NCBI GenBank assembly: GCA_937951625.1
Contig: CALFBP010000094.1
Span: forward strand, 1 to 43,835
Length of the DNA: 43,835 nt
Direction: 5' to 3'
Origin: an uncultured Thermoguttaceae bacterium
Lineage (GTDB): Bacteria; Planctomycetota; Planctomycetia; Pirellulales; Thermoguttaceae
Positions 31,101-40,223 of this stretch are shown here, one piece after another. The notes beneath the pieces are model-generated. The model worked only from the letters and a program-made list of their open reading frames with translations, made no database searches and was not told the origin of the DNA. Numbering within the stretch: the first letter of the stretch is position 1; every line of letters starts with the position of its first letter. The position numbers and the translations under genes are program-made.

Positions 31101-33023
31101 TCACCGTGGATCAGCGTAGCGCCGATAGAGCTTGCCCTGCCAGGTCGCGTCGGCGGCGGGCGACTCGGGTTTGCCATCCTGCCGCACCCAGACGATCATT
31201 TCACCCGGCTGCCGATGGTCCCAGGCGTAATACGGAATCGCCGTTACCGTGCGGCTGTTGCGGTCCTGAGCACGCACCACGGTCACGCCGCCCAGCAGGT
31301 CGGGCTTGTGCTCGACGCTGAACTTCGGTTCTCGGGCCAAGACGAGGTCTTTCACTGGCCCGCCATTATCGACCTCTTCGAAGCAATAGACGATCGGGCC
31401 GCGCTGGATCGCCACGCGGCCAGCATTGGCTTGGACCTGGGGATGGGCCTCGATCCGCTGGACCGGCATGGGCAGGTCCAGTTGAACGATGTCGCCGCGC
31501 TGCCAGGCCCGATGCACTCTGGCGTAGCCCTTGACGATTTCCAACTTCTCGATCGGCTGACCGTTCAAAGCCAGCGTAACGCCCTCGCACCAGCCGGGGA
31601 TGCGCAAGGCCAAGTCGAACTCGGCGGCATGCTCCGGCTCGACGCGGATTGTCACCTTGCCATCCCAGGGATACTGGGTCTGCTGCACGAGCTTCACCTT
31701 CATTTGCCCGTGCGCGACCGTGGCGGTTCCTGCTACATAAAGGTTGACTGCGATTCCGGCGTCGTTTTGGGCATACACATAACCGGGAATCGAGGGAACG
31801 AACCGCACCACGTTGCTGGGGCAGCAGGCGCAGCCAAAGAACGGCTGGCGGTGGTGTTTGCCTGCCGACGCCAGGGGGTTGACGTAGAAGAAGTGCTCGC
31901 CGTCCAGGGCGATTCCCGAGAGGATCCCGTTGTAGATCGCCCGTTCCAGAACGTCGGCGTATTGGGCGTCGCCGTGGAGTTGGTTGAGCCGATGGGCCCA
32001 GAAGGCCAGCCCGATCGCCGCGCAGGTCTCGCAGTAGGCCGTGTCGTTGGGCAATTCATAGGGATCGCCGAAGGCCTCGCCCTGATGCCGCGAGCCGATC
32101 CCAGCGGTAATGTACATCTTGCGGTGGACCACGTCTTCCCAGATGGCCCGCATGGCCTCGATGAAGCCTGCGTCGCCGGTGTACGACGCCATATCGGCTA
32201 CGGCCGTGTAGAGATACATGGCGCGGACAGCGTGACCGACGACCTCCCGCTGTTGCCGGATCGGCATGTGGTCCTGGGCATACGCACCGAAGAGCTTCGG
32301 CCGTTTCGACTTGTCGCCGCGGATGTCGAGGAAGAACGCAGCGAGCTTGAGGTAACGGGCCTCGCCCGTGGCCCGATAGAGTTTGATCAACGCCAACTCG
32401 ATCTCCTCATGGCCGCTCACTTCGTGCCGCTTTCCTGGCCCGAATAGGGCATCCAAGTGGTTGGCCAGCTTCAAGGCCACGTTGAACAGCGTCTTCTTTC
32501 CCGTGGCTTGGTAGTGCGCCACCGCCGCTTCGATCAGGTGGCCGGCACAATACAACTCGTGTTTGACGGCGAAATCGGTCCACTTTTTGTCAGGCTCGAC
32601 CAGGGTGAAGTAGGTGTTGAGGTAGCCGTCGGGCTGCTGGGCGGCGGCGATCTTGGCGATCACCTCATCCACTTTCTTTTCCAGCGCCGGATCGCGCTGG
32701 TCGGCCAAGGCGTAGGACGCGCCTTCGAGCACCTTGTACACGTCGGAATCATTGAAGTAGATTCCCTCGAACTTGCCAGGGATCAGCCCCGCGGCCTTGG
32801 CGAAGTTGCTGATCCGACCGGTTTCTTCGCACCACTTGAAATTGTGCGGCAACGATTTTTCCCGGTTGGTGCGAATGCGGGGGGCCCAAAAGGCGTCGTT
32901 CAGCTTCACCTCGGTAAAAGGCACGGCGGAAAGCGCGCGGTGGTCGGGCGGAGGGGGCTCGGCCCCGCTGCCCACACTGCCCGCCAAAAGCAGTCCCCAC
33001 AAGAAAAAACGCCCTATAGTCAC
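31101..33023 (-). CDS. Exported glycoside hydrolase family 127 protein (beta-L-arabinofuranosidase-like)
   Basis: 640 residues from a GTG at 33023 (GAGGAG 7 nt upstream), preferred over a TTG five codons earlier. A signal peptide covers about residues 1-21 (FFLWGLLLAGSVGSGAE). The DUF1680/GH127 domain follows: FTEVKLNDAFWAPRIRTN, LEGASYALADQRDP, QQPDGYLNTYFTL, GHLIEAAVAHYQATGK and SGHEEIELALIKLYRATG. The zinc-cysteine site of the catalytic centre is conserved: E332 and C334 (NDTAYCETCAAIG), C400 and C401 (FFGCACCPSN). GH127 uses one cysteine as nucleophile to release L-arabinofuranose. It lies 217 nt downstream of the Tat-exported oxidoreductase gene on the same strand, with a large stem between them. 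Confidence 0.93.
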   Translation of the reverse strand: MTIGRFFLWGLLLAGSVGSGAEPPPPDHRALSAVPFTEVKLNDAFWAPRIRTNREKSLPHNFKWCEETGRISNFAKAAGLIPGKFEGIYFNDSDVYKVLEGASYALADQRDPALEKKVDEVIAKIAAAQQPDGYLNTYFTLVEPDKKWTDFAVKHELYCAGHLIEAAVAHYQATGKKTLFNVALKLANHLDALFGPGKRHEVSGHEEIELALIKLYRATGEARYLKLAAFFLDIRGDKSKRPKLFGAYAQDHMPIRQQREVVGHAVRAMYLYTAVADMASYTGDAGFIEAMRAIWEDVVHRKMYITAGIGSRHQGEAFGDPYELPNDTAYCETCAAIGLAFWAHRLNQLHGDAQYADVLERAIYNGILSGIALDGEHFFYVNPLASAGKHHRQPFFGCACCPSNVVRFVPSIPGYVYAQNDAGIAVNLYVAGTATVAHGQMKVKLVQQTQYPWDGKVTIRVEPEHAAEFDLALRIPGWCEGVTLALNGQPIEKLEIVKGYARVHRAWQRGDIVQLDLPMPVQRIEAHPQVQANAGRVAIQRGPIVYCFEEVDNGGPVKDLVLAREPKFSVEHKPDLLGGVTVVRAQDRNSRTVTAIPYYAWDHRQPGEMIVWVRQDGKPESPAADATWQGKLYRRYADPR

Positions 33024-33072
33024 AATTGTGCTCCTCAAACGTTTGACCCGGAATAGTCGCGATGGCTCACTC

Positions 33073-33122
33073 AGGGGTTGAATCGTTGGGCGGCCGTGGA
33101 CAGGCCCAACGCTCCAACCCCT
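33073..33122 (-). terminator. Long imperfect palindrome between the MocA and GH127 genes
   Basis: AGGGGTTG (33073-33080) and CGTTGGGC (33084-33091) pair with GCCCAACG (33104-33111) and CAACCCCT (33115-33122): 16 perfect pairs with one 3x3 internal loop and a 12-nt apical loop. It follows the oxidoreductase gene and precedes GH127. No T-tract follows on the minus strand, so it might end transcription, attenuate it or protect the upstream mRNA. Confidence 0.5.
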
Positions 33123-33240
33123 TGGCTCGTCTGAAAGCCGACGATGGCTTTGCCTACTTCGTCGTTTATCGATGCGCTTTCACACATTCCCTAGCGATGT
33201 CACCATCGGCCTGGATGATGACGTTGGCGGGCGTCACGCG

Positions 33241-34482
33241 TCAAGAAACCAGACGGCTGGTGTCGAACTCGAATTTCTCGGCCTTGCGCATCATCTCTTC
33301 CCACGTTACTTCGGCTTTCGCATAGGCAGCCATCCGCCCCAGGATCGTCGTCAGGTTGCTGCGGACGCTCGGGGCCACGGTGGGATTGGAGAAGTCGCCC
33401 TTGAGGATGCTCTCGCGGAAATCGGCGATGTTGCGGATCGCGCCATCCGTGTACAGGTGGGGGCTCCTGCCGCCCTTATAGGATTTTTCGCCGCGAATGA
33501 AGCACTGCCCGGCGTAATGGGTTTCGATCATGCCCTGGGGGCCGAACATGCGGCAACCGATGTCGTCGTAACCGGTGCCGTATTGCTTCGAGGCGAAGGT
33601 GAGCGTCACGCCCTTGGGGAACCAGAAAATCACGGAGAAATGGTCGTGACAATCACCCGCGTCTTGGCGGCCTCGCTTGTCGCAGGTGCCGAACGCCTTG
33701 ATCGGCTGGTCGTCGATGATCCAGGTGGCCACGTCCAAAGCGTGGATGTTCTGCTCCGTGATGATATCGCCCGAAAGTACCCGATCCAGGCCCCACGCGC
33801 GGAGGCGATTTTCGGGGTTCTTGGGATCCTGGGCCAGGACGTCAGCCCCTCCCCAAGTGATGCCGCAGTAATACACGGCCTCGCCCGACACCAACGGGCC
33901 GATGTCGCCCGCGTGGACCCGGCGGATCGACTCGCGGTAGAACTCGTCGGTCCGGCTTTGAAAATCGACCAAAAAGCAGCGTTTGTTTTCGGCCGCCTTG
34001 CGTGCGGCCTCGGCGATCGTCAGGCAGCCGGGGACGTCCACCGCGATCGGCTTGGCCAGAAACACGTGGCAACCGGCCTCGGCCGCGGCCATGGCGTGGA
34101 TGGGATGGAAGTAAGGCGGGCTTTCGATTACCACCGCGTCGGGCTTTGCTTCGACCAGTTTGCGGTAGCCGTTCAGCCCCGTGAAACGTTTCGCCGCATC
34201 GAGCTTGAACTTGTCGCCCAAGCGATCCACACGATCCTTGAAGTAGTCGGCCGCCGCGACCAGCTCGTATCCGCCATTTTGCATAAACAAATCCGTAATC
34301 CACACTCCCCGGTTGCCGCAACCGATGATTCCCATCCGGATCTTCGAGTTGGCCTGCGAACCGGCCACCAGTTCCGGCTTGACGATCATCACGCTCGCGG
34401 CGGTGGCGCCCGCTAGAAATCCACGGCGATTCATCCCCGCCAATTTCTTTGTTCTTCTGGATGTCGTATCGTAGCTGGTCAT
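33241..34482 (-). CDS. Tat-exported Gfo/Idh/MocA-family oxidoreductase
   Basis: 413 residues from the ATG at 34482 (MTSYDTTSRRTKKLAG); GGAGG is 8 nt from it but only 2 nt from the ATG two codons earlier. The twin-arginine signal is NRRGFLAGATAASVM (about residues 18-32). The NAD-binding start is IRMGIIGCGNRGVWI, followed by LVAAADYFKDRVD, VVIESPPYFHPIHAM and the signature HVFLAKPIAVD (Lys in place of the EKP motif's usual context). The C-terminal beta domain (GDIITEQNIHALDVATWI, FWFPKGVTLTFASKQYG) is that of planctomycete exported MocA proteins. The nucleotide cofactor must be bound before export, as in glucose-fructose oxidoreductase. Likely works on a sugar released by neighbours such as GH127. 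Confidence 0.92.
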   Translation of the reverse strand: MTSYDTTSRRTKKLAGMNRRGFLAGATAASVMIVKPELVAGSQANSKIRMGIIGCGNRGVWITDLFMQNGGYELVAAADYFKDRVDRLGDKFKLDAAKRFTGLNGYRKLVEAKPDAVVIESPPYFHPIHAMAAAEAGCHVFLAKPIAVDVPGCLTIAEAARKAAENKRCFLVDFQSRTDEFYRESIRRVHAGDIGPLVSGEAVYYCGITWGGADVLAQDPKNPENRLRAWGLDRVLSGDIITEQNIHALDVATWIIDDQPIKAFGTCDKRGRQDAGDCHDHFSVIFWFPKGVTLTFASKQYGTGYDDIGCRMFGPQGMIETHYAGQCFIRGEKSYKGGRSPHLYTDGAIRNIADFRESILKGDFSNPTVAPSVRSNLTTILGRMAAYAKAEVTWEEMMRKAEKFEFDTSRLVS

Positions 34483-34512
34483 ATCCATGGCCTCCCTTGA
34501 GCGCAAGAACAA

Positions 34513-34928
34513 TCCAATTACCGAGACAGAGCGGTCCCGGGATGCTTTTCGGGCCCGCGCAGACCTGAAAAACCACCCCGCTTTCGCCGTCCCTCAACGA
34601 TTGACCCATTAGCATAGGCGAAACCGCCGTGTTTTGCCATAGGCCGAGGGTTATAAGCCCTGGTGCGATGTACGCTCGAGGTCAAAACGTCGACCTTGCG
34701 CTTGAGCTGTGGCGTTGGCAATAAGTCAGGAAAGGGCCGCAGAGGGGCCCAATCGGGTGACTTGCCCGAAGCCGTAGCGGGGCGAGAAAGCAAGGTGGCA
34801 ATGCCCCCTGCAATAGCGGACACGAGGAATAGGCAGGAAGCCCCAAACTAATGCACCTCTTGCTTGCACGCACGCTCTGGTGCGAAGCAAGCGAGGGGGG
34901 GATGTTGGGCAGTTCGCAGGTAGCTCTT
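34513..34928. other. Intergenic region between the RND pump and MocA genes, no gene seen
   Basis: 416 nt between two leftward genes. On the minus strand a TATAAC hexamer (34655-34650) could be a -10 element for the oxidoreductase, but no -35 stands at the right distance. A stem at 34862-34892 lies close to the RND stop. No frame with a ribosome site and a recognisable product was found. Confidence 0.45.
34862..34892 (-). terminator. Stem-loop downstream of the RND pump gene
   Basis: GCTTGC and CGCA (34862-34867, 34869-34872) pair with TGCG and GCAAGC (34881-34884, 34887-34892) around an 8-nt loop with a 1x2 internal loop. It is 36 nt after the stop codon. It has no T-tract on the minus strand; terminator role is by position. 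Confidence 0.35.
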
Positions 34929-37900
34929 CTAGCTCTCCATCATCGTTTGCGGCAGGCCGTGGCCCGGCTTGTTGGCATACAGCAGCCAATACGCTACCGG
35001 AATGACGAAGAGTGTGAACAACGTCGAGGCGAACAAGCCGAAGATCAGCGACCAAGCCAGGCCGGAGAAGATGGGGTCGATGATGATCGGCACCGCCCCC
35101 AGCATGGCCGCACTGGCCGTCAACAAGATCGGCCGCAGCCGCACCACGCGGCTTTCCATAATGGCGTCGAAGAGGGTCCGTCCCCGGGCCAGCGAGAGGT
35201 GGATGAAGTCCACGAGGATGATCGAATCGCGGGTCACAATGCCCGCCAAGGCGATCATCCCGATCATACCCGTCGCCGTGAAATACACCGGGTCGAGATA
35301 CCCGCCCACGTATTGGGCGTTGATCGCATTGAGCAGCCAAAAGCCGGGCATCACGCCCAGGATCGTCAGCGGAATGGCCAGCATCACGACCACGGGAATG
35401 GCGAACGAGCCGGTCTGGGCCACCAAGAGCACGTAGATCGCGATCATGGCGGCGCCGAAAGCCAGGCCGAGGTCGCGGAACACATCCAAGGTAATCTTCC
35501 ATTCACCCTCACCGGCGAAATCGACCGTGAAGCCCGGCGGAAGCCCCCAGGCGATGCCGCTGCCGTTGGAAAAGAACGTACGGCCCTCGACCGGCCGAGG
35601 GGGATTCGCGGCGATCCAACCGTTCCCCCGATTGACCCCCGCTGCGTCGCGCCCCTTTTCGAGGGAGACCCGCTTGGCATCAGGCGTGTCGCTCAGGTCT
35701 GCCAGCAGGTCGACCACCACGTCGGCCGGCGGTCGGCCAGCGGTCTCGGCGAATACGTAAGCCACGCGCTGGAGGTTTTTGTGGAAGATCGTTTGATCGA
35801 CGCGGGCCGTCTGCCAGCGGCCGAGTTCCGCCAAAGGCACCAACTGCCCTCCCGCTCCCTTCACGTGGACCTTGGCCAAGTCGAATTCGCTCGTGCGTCG
35901 GTCGATGGGCACGCGGAGAAGGATTTCGAGGGGGTTGCGTTCCGTTTCACTCCGCACGGTGCCCATGGCTTCGCCCTTCAGCACGGCTTGGAGCGTGGCG
36001 GCGATTTCCTGAGTGGAAATGCCATTCAGGGCGGCCTTCTCTTTATCGGCAACGAACGTCAATTTGACTTGGGGCGCTTCGCGCACGGAGTCCACATCGA
36101 CGACGCCAGGCTCGGCCGCCATGCGCGCCCGGACCGTGTCGGAGGCCAGAAGGATCTCTTCGTAACTATGGTCCGCTCGCCCATAGACCTCGGCCACCAC
36201 GCTGGCAATGACGGGCGGGCCGGGCGGCGTCTCGACCAATTTCATCCGCGCACGGTGTCGATCCGCGATGGCCTGCAAATCGTTCCGCATCCTCAAGCCG
36301 ATGGCGTGGCTCTGAAGCTGCCGGTTCTTCTTGCCCGCCAGATTGATCCGCACCTCGGCCACGTCGTCGCCTTGCCGGAGGTAGTAGTGCCTGACCAGGC
36401 CGTTGAAATCCATCGGCGAGGCCAGACCGACATAGCTCGTGAAATCGCACACCTCCGGAACGCTCGCCAGATAAGACTCGATCTCCCGGACCGCAGCGTC
36501 GGTGCGTTCCAACGTCGTCCCCTTATCGAAGTCCAAAACCAAGAGCAACTCGTTCTTGTTGTCGAAGGGGAGCATCTTCAAGGGCACGGTCCGCAGCGCG
36601 GCCAGGCCCATGGCCGCGACGGTCAAGAGCGTGATGAGGATGAGGAATGCCCAGGCCGCGAGGCGGGAATGCAACAAGGGGGCCATCAAGGGATAAAACA
36701 ACTTGTAAAGGCGCGATTGCTTCACGGCATCGAGATCGTGGGGATCGTGCGCATCGTGGACCGGAGCCTCCCCAGAGCCGTAGGCCCGACGCAACACGTG
36801 ATACGCCAGCCACGGCGTGATCGTGAAGGCCACGACCATGGACATGATCATCGTCACCGGAACATTGAGGGCCATCGGCCGCATGTAGGGGCCCATCATC
36901 CCCGTGATGAAGAACATCGGCAGGAAGCTGACGATGACGGCCAACGTGGCCGTGATCAGCGGCGGTCGGATTTCCGCCACGGCCTCGAGTACGATCCGCC
37001 GCGTGGCCTTTTTGCGGAGCGAGAAGTGCCGGGCGATGTTTTCGACATCGACGATCGGGTCGTCGACCAACAGGCCCAGCGAGAGGATCAACGCGAACAA
37101 CGTCACGCGGTTGATCGTGAACCCGAACAAAAGATTTACCGCCAGCGTCAGCCCGAACACGACCGGCACTGCCACGGCTACGATCAAGGCCTCGCGCCAG
37201 CCAAGCCCCAGGGTCAGCAGGGCGATGACGATCACCACCGCCACGGCCAGGCCTTCGACCAGTTCGTTCACTTTTTCATCAGCGGTAAGACCATAGTTCC
37301 GCGTGACGACGAGTTCCATGTTGTGCGGCAAGATCGCGGCCTGAAGCTGTTCAGCCTCGCGGAGCACCGCCTTGGCCACCCAAACGGCGTTGGTGCCTTT
37401 CTTCTTGGCGATCGCGATGGTGACGGCGGGTCGGGTCCCCGAGGCCGCGTTGCTCGTCCCGCCTTCGCCCGAGCCATGCTCGCTCCGTGTTGCTTGACCG
37501 TGCCCGTGTTCTCCCAGCACGGTGCCGGGGAAGTACTCGTGATGCGTGAAGCCGCGGGCCGGTCCCCAGCCGTGACGGACGTAGTTGGCCACCTCGTCGG
37601 GGCCGTCTTCAATCTGGGCCACATCTTTGAGAAAGACAGGCCGACCGTCGAAGACCCCCACCACCAAGTCTCGCAGTTCCGCGACGTTGGTGAACGGTTC
37701 CCCTGCCTCGACGCGTACGAGTTCATCCCGACGTCGGAACTCGCCAGCCGTCTGTCGCACGTTGGCCCCTTGCAAGGCCCGATGAACTTCCAGTGGCGAG
37801 ACCGAATGGGCGGCCATGCGGTCCGTGTCCAAGAGGATTTGAACCACGCGGGGCCGACCACCCACCACGTAGGCCCGCGACACGTCCCTCACACCCGCCA

Positions 37901-38507
37901 GCCGTTCGGTGATTTCCTCGGCCACGCGGCGAAGCGTCATGTCGTCGGGCAGGGAATCGCCGGTGGAGTCTGATGGCGAGTCGGGATTGCCGTGCTTGGC
38001 GGTACCGTTTGCCCCACCTGGAACCTTGCCCGCCAAGGTCAACGTCACGATCGGCACATCGTCGATCTCGACCGGCTTGATGACCCAGCCGGTCACGCCC
38101 GGCGGCACTAAATCCAAGTTTTCGTCGATCTTTTTGTACAGTTTGACGAGGCTCCGCTCGCGGTCCTCGCCGACGTAGAACCGCACGGTGATGATCGCCA
38201 AGTTTTCCCGGCTCATCGAGTAAACGTACTCCACGCCGTCGATCTGGTAGAGCATCTTCTCGAGCGGGGTAGCGACCAATTGCTCGACCTCGGCCGCCGA
38301 GTGGCCGGGAAAATTGACGTACACGTCGGCCAGGGGAACGACGATTTGGGGGTCCTCTTCCCGAGGCGTCAGCCCCAGCGCCGCCAGCCCAACCACCGTG
38401 GCCAGCAAGATGAGAATCAGCGAAAGGTTCGAGTCGAGAAAGATCTTCACGATCTTGTTCGTGAAGTGATGTTCCTCGCTCGCGGAATGGACGCTTGGAT
38501 CGCTCAT
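34929..38507 (-). CDS. RND efflux pump, inner-membrane permease (AcrB/MdtC-like)
   Basis: 1192 residues, about 150 longer than AcrB. Two repeats of helices and periplasmic loops are clear: N-terminal helix LSLILILLATVVGLAAL, then REEDPQIVVPLADVYVNFPG, TM4 with the proton-relay pair D482-D483 in LGLLVDDPIVDVENIARH, and the second half with ATGMIGMIALAGIVTRDSI and LTASAAMLGAVPIIIDP. Extra length comes from insertions at about 161-188 (Gly/Asp/Ser-rich) and 312-359 (HGWGPARGFTHHEYF onward, six His with Gly and Glu), both in the first periplasmic domain. The TM4 motif is that of drug/small-molecule pumps, not CusA. It sits 260 nt downstream of the adaptor gene; the outer-membrane channel is not in the window. 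Confidence 0.92.
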   Translation of the reverse strand: MSDPSVHSASEEHHFTNKIVKIFLDSNLSLILILLATVVGLAALGLTPREEDPQIVVPLADVYVNFPGHSAAEVEQLVATPLEKMLYQIDGVEYVYSMSRENLAIITVRFYVGEDRERSLVKLYKKIDENLDLVPPGVTGWVIKPVEIDDVPIVTLTLAGKVPGGANGTAKHGNPDSPSDSTGDSLPDDMTLRRVAEEITERLAGVRDVSRAYVVGGRPRVVQILLDTDRMAAHSVSPLEVHRALQGANVRQTAGEFRRRDELVRVEAGEPFTNVAELRDLVVGVFDGRPVFLKDVAQIEDGPDEVANYVRHGWGPARGFTHHEYFPGTVLGEHGHGQATRSEHGSGEGGTSNAASGTRPAVTIAIAKKKGTNAVWVAKAVLREAEQLQAAILPHNMELVVTRNYGLTADEKVNELVEGLAVAVVIVIALLTLGLGWREALIVAVAVPVVFGLTLAVNLLFGFTINRVTLFALILSLGLLVDDPIVDVENIARHFSLRKKATRRIVLEAVAEIRPPLITATLAVIVSFLPMFFITGMMGPYMRPMALNVPVTMIMSMVVAFTITPWLAYHVLRRAYGSGEAPVHDAHDPHDLDAVKQSRLYKLFYPLMAPLLHSRLAAWAFLILITLLTVAAMGLAALRTVPLKMLPFDNKNELLLVLDFDKGTTLERTDAAVREIESYLASVPEVCDFTSYVGLASPMDFNGLVRHYYLRQGDDVAEVRINLAGKKNRQLQSHAIGLRMRNDLQAIADRHRARMKLVETPPGPPVIASVVAEVYGRADHSYEEILLASDTVRARMAAEPGVVDVDSVREAPQVKLTFVADKEKAALNGISTQEIAATLQAVLKGEAMGTVRSETERNPLEILLRVPIDRRTSEFDLAKVHVKGAGGQLVPLAELGRWQTARVDQTIFHKNLQRVAYVFAETAGRPPADVVVDLLADLSDTPDAKRVSLEKGRDAAGVNRGNGWIAANPPRPVEGRTFFSNGSGIAWGLPPGFTVDFAGEGEWKITLDVFRDLGLAFGAAMIAIYVLLVAQTGSFAIPVVVMLAIPLTILGVMPGFWLLNAINAQYVGGYLDPVYFTATGMIGMIALAGIVTRDSIILVDFIHLSLARGRTLFDAIMESRVVRLRPILLTASAAMLGAVPIIIDPIFSGLAWSLIFGLFASTLFTLFVIPVAYWLLYANKPGHGLPQTMMES

Positions 38508-38767
38508 GGTTCTTTCAGCATTGCGTAGGTTTGACGCCTTAGATCAGCGGCATGTGCGTGTGATCTGTGCAGAGGCAGAGGGGAAGGGGACATCGCAAGG
38601 CCGAGCCTTTTTCAAGCCCTTCCTGTGGCTGATGAACGCGAGGGAACTCAAGGCACGAAGGGATGCGACTTCCCGTGCGTGGCTTGAGTCGCTGTAGCTG
38701 GTCGCATTCTTTCATGCGAAAGCCGCCCTTGTTCACACCGTAGCTCACCGCGAGGGAGAATTGGCCG
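38508..38767. other. Spacer between RND adaptor and permease genes
   Basis: 260 nt in which no gene, promoter hexamers at proper spacing or strong stem was recognised. Only a weak ribosome site (TGAAAGAACC) precedes the permease ATG. The spacer is long for a single efflux operon. Confidence 0.4.
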
Positions 38768-39865
38768 TTACGATTGGGTCGAAGCGTCGGGTAACAGCAC
38801 GAGCTCCCCCTCTCGCAGTCCGGACAGAATCTCCACTTCGTCGCCGAGGGAGCGGCCGGTCCGCACCGCACGCCGCACGCTTTGCCCATTCTCTATGACG
38901 TCGACCAATTCCAACTGGCCGACTTTGCGCACCGCGTGACGGGGGACAACCAACACCAGTTCTTCCTCGAGCGGAATCAAGATCCGGCCGAACATGCCGG
39001 TATAGACGCCCTCGGGACAGGGACCGGTGACTTTAACTTGAAACGTGCGGCTGGCCGATTGGGCCTCGGGCACGATCTCGCTGATCATCCCCTGGCATTG
39101 CTTGTTAATGCCCTCGACGCGGACGTCGAGCGACTGGCCAACTTGGAGCCGATGGGCCAGCGACTCGCGCACGCTGGCCACCAATTGCATGCGCTTGGGA
39201 TCGAAGAGCGTGACCAAGACTTGCCCTGGGGTGACCATATCGCCGACGTCGACTTTTTTGTCGATGACAATGCCGTCGATGGGCGAGCGGATCGTTGCCC
39301 AATCCAGCATGGCCTGGACTTCCTTCACGGTTTCCTGAAGGCGGACCACTTCGGCCTCGGCCGCACGTGCGGCGGTAACCGCTTTCTCGGCCTCCTGTTG
39401 GCTGACGGCGTTTCGCTTGGCCAAGTCGGTGAAGCGCTTCTCATCCGCGAGGGCTTGCGTCTTGGCTGCCTCGGCGGCAGCCACGGCTGCCTTGGCCTGT
39501 TGTAGCCTGGCACGGAGGTCCGTATCGTCAAGCCGGATCAACACATCGCCTTCTTTGACCGGCTGACCTGCCTTCAAGTTGACTTCCACCACCCGGGCCA
39601 GGAGCTTCGCCCCGATGCTCGTCTCGTGGACCGCTCGGATCGAACCCACGGCCGACTCTGCCACGGGTAGCCGGACTAGTCGGGCCGGCACAGCGCGGTG
39701 GTCGCTGGGAGGCGTTGGAAGCGGCTCGGCAGCCACATCCATCGGTACTTTGGGGGCGAATTTCCCCGCCAGCCAAAGCAACAACAGCACCACGCCGACG
39801 CTAAACCCGAAAAACGTCGCCGCTCGACCCGCCCCTTGCCACAAGGCCTTGCTGCGAAACGACAT
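38768..39865 (-). CDS. RND efflux periplasmic adaptor (membrane fusion protein)
   Basis: 365 residues from MSFRSKALWQGAGRAATFF. A single N-terminal hydrophobic segment (FSVGVVLLLLWLAGKFA) anchors or exports it. The lipoyl-like halves are IGAKLLARVVEVNLKAGQPVKEGDVLIRLD and WATIRSPIDGIVIDKKVDVGDMV, with an alpha-hairpin coiled coil in between (about 115-185, Ala/Glu/Lys-rich with DLAKRNAVSQQEAEKA). A beta-barrel (LVASVRESLAHRLQVGQSL) and the membrane-proximal part (RHAVRKVGQLELVDVIENG) follow, ending with EILSGLREGELVLLPD. It should bridge the RND permease to an outer-membrane channel. It is the upstream gene of the pair and divergent from cutA. Confidence 0.92.
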   Translation of the reverse strand: MSFRSKALWQGAGRAATFFGFSVGVVLLLLWLAGKFAPKVPMDVAAEPLPTPPSDHRAVPARLVRLPVAESAVGSIRAVHETSIGAKLLARVVEVNLKAGQPVKEGDVLIRLDDTDLRARLQQAKAAVAAAEAAKTQALADEKRFTDLAKRNAVSQQEAEKAVTAARAAEAEVVRLQETVKEVQAMLDWATIRSPIDGIVIDKKVDVGDMVTPGQVLVTLFDPKRMQLVASVRESLAHRLQVGQSLDVRVEGINKQCQGMISEIVPEAQSASRTFQVKVTGPCPEGVYTGMFGRILIPLEEELVLVVPRHAVRKVGQLELVDVIENGQSVRRAVRTGRSLGDEVEILSGLREGELVLLPDASTQS

Positions 39866-40223
39866 GCGTCACCAACCTTTCGTCCCAGGTGCGGAGGGGT
39901 AAGCGGCCACCGCATGGCGGCGATCCCGCCTCCTCTGCCCTACATCTCTGATGCCTACTCGACTGGTTAAGTTACATGGATTCGGCCTTTGGCAAAAAAT
40001 GGACAAACGTCCAGATTCCCGTTTTCATGCCCCGCCGGCACAATTGCTTGCGATGGCACGGCACGCCGTCGTGCCGCTTCATGCAAGCTTTTGGGCAGCC
40101 GGCGGGGCAGACACAGCCGGTTCGTTCGCGGGTCAACGCGGCCCGCCTCGGCCGGGGCATTCGCGGTGGTGGCTGACCACGACCGCGACTACCAGACTAA
40201 ATCACCTGTACATTGAGGAACGC
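39866..40223. other. Divergent intergenic region between RND adaptor and cutA
   Basis: 358 nt with no credible gene. Its main content is the nested palindrome at 40029-40108. Downstream of it (40109-40223) are more short GC-rich repeats (GCCTCGGCCGGGGC; GTGGCTGACCAC) and the cutA ribosome site TGAGGAA. No consensus promoter hexamers with proper spacing were found for either gene. Confidence 0.5.
40029..40108. repeat. Nested, highly stable palindrome of about 80 nt
   Basis: Three arms are stacked around one centre. GCCCCGCCGGC (40029-40039) pairs with GCCGGCGGGGC (40098-40108), 11 perfect pairs. GCTTGC-g-ATG (40046-40055) pairs with CATGCAAGC (40080-40088), 9 pairs and one bulged G. CGGCACG (40059-40065) pairs with CGTGCCG (40070-40076), 7 pairs closing a CCGT tetraloop. 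Small internal loops separate them. It lies 115 nt before cutA. It could be a structured RNA, a REP/MITE-like element or a bidirectional transcription block; no flanking direct repeats were recognised. Confidence 0.6.

Noticed and set aside
34851-37973. Very long open frame (about 1040 codons) antisense to the RND pump gene
   Set aside because: It mirrors third-position GC of the real gene, its product is a His/Arg/Gly-rich jumble with no fold, and the opposite strand encodes a full RND permease.
34929-38507. RND pump as a CusA-type copper/silver exporter
   Set aside because: TM4 has the double aspartate LLVDD of drug-type pumps and the CusA methionine relay was not seen; only the His-rich insert hints at metals.
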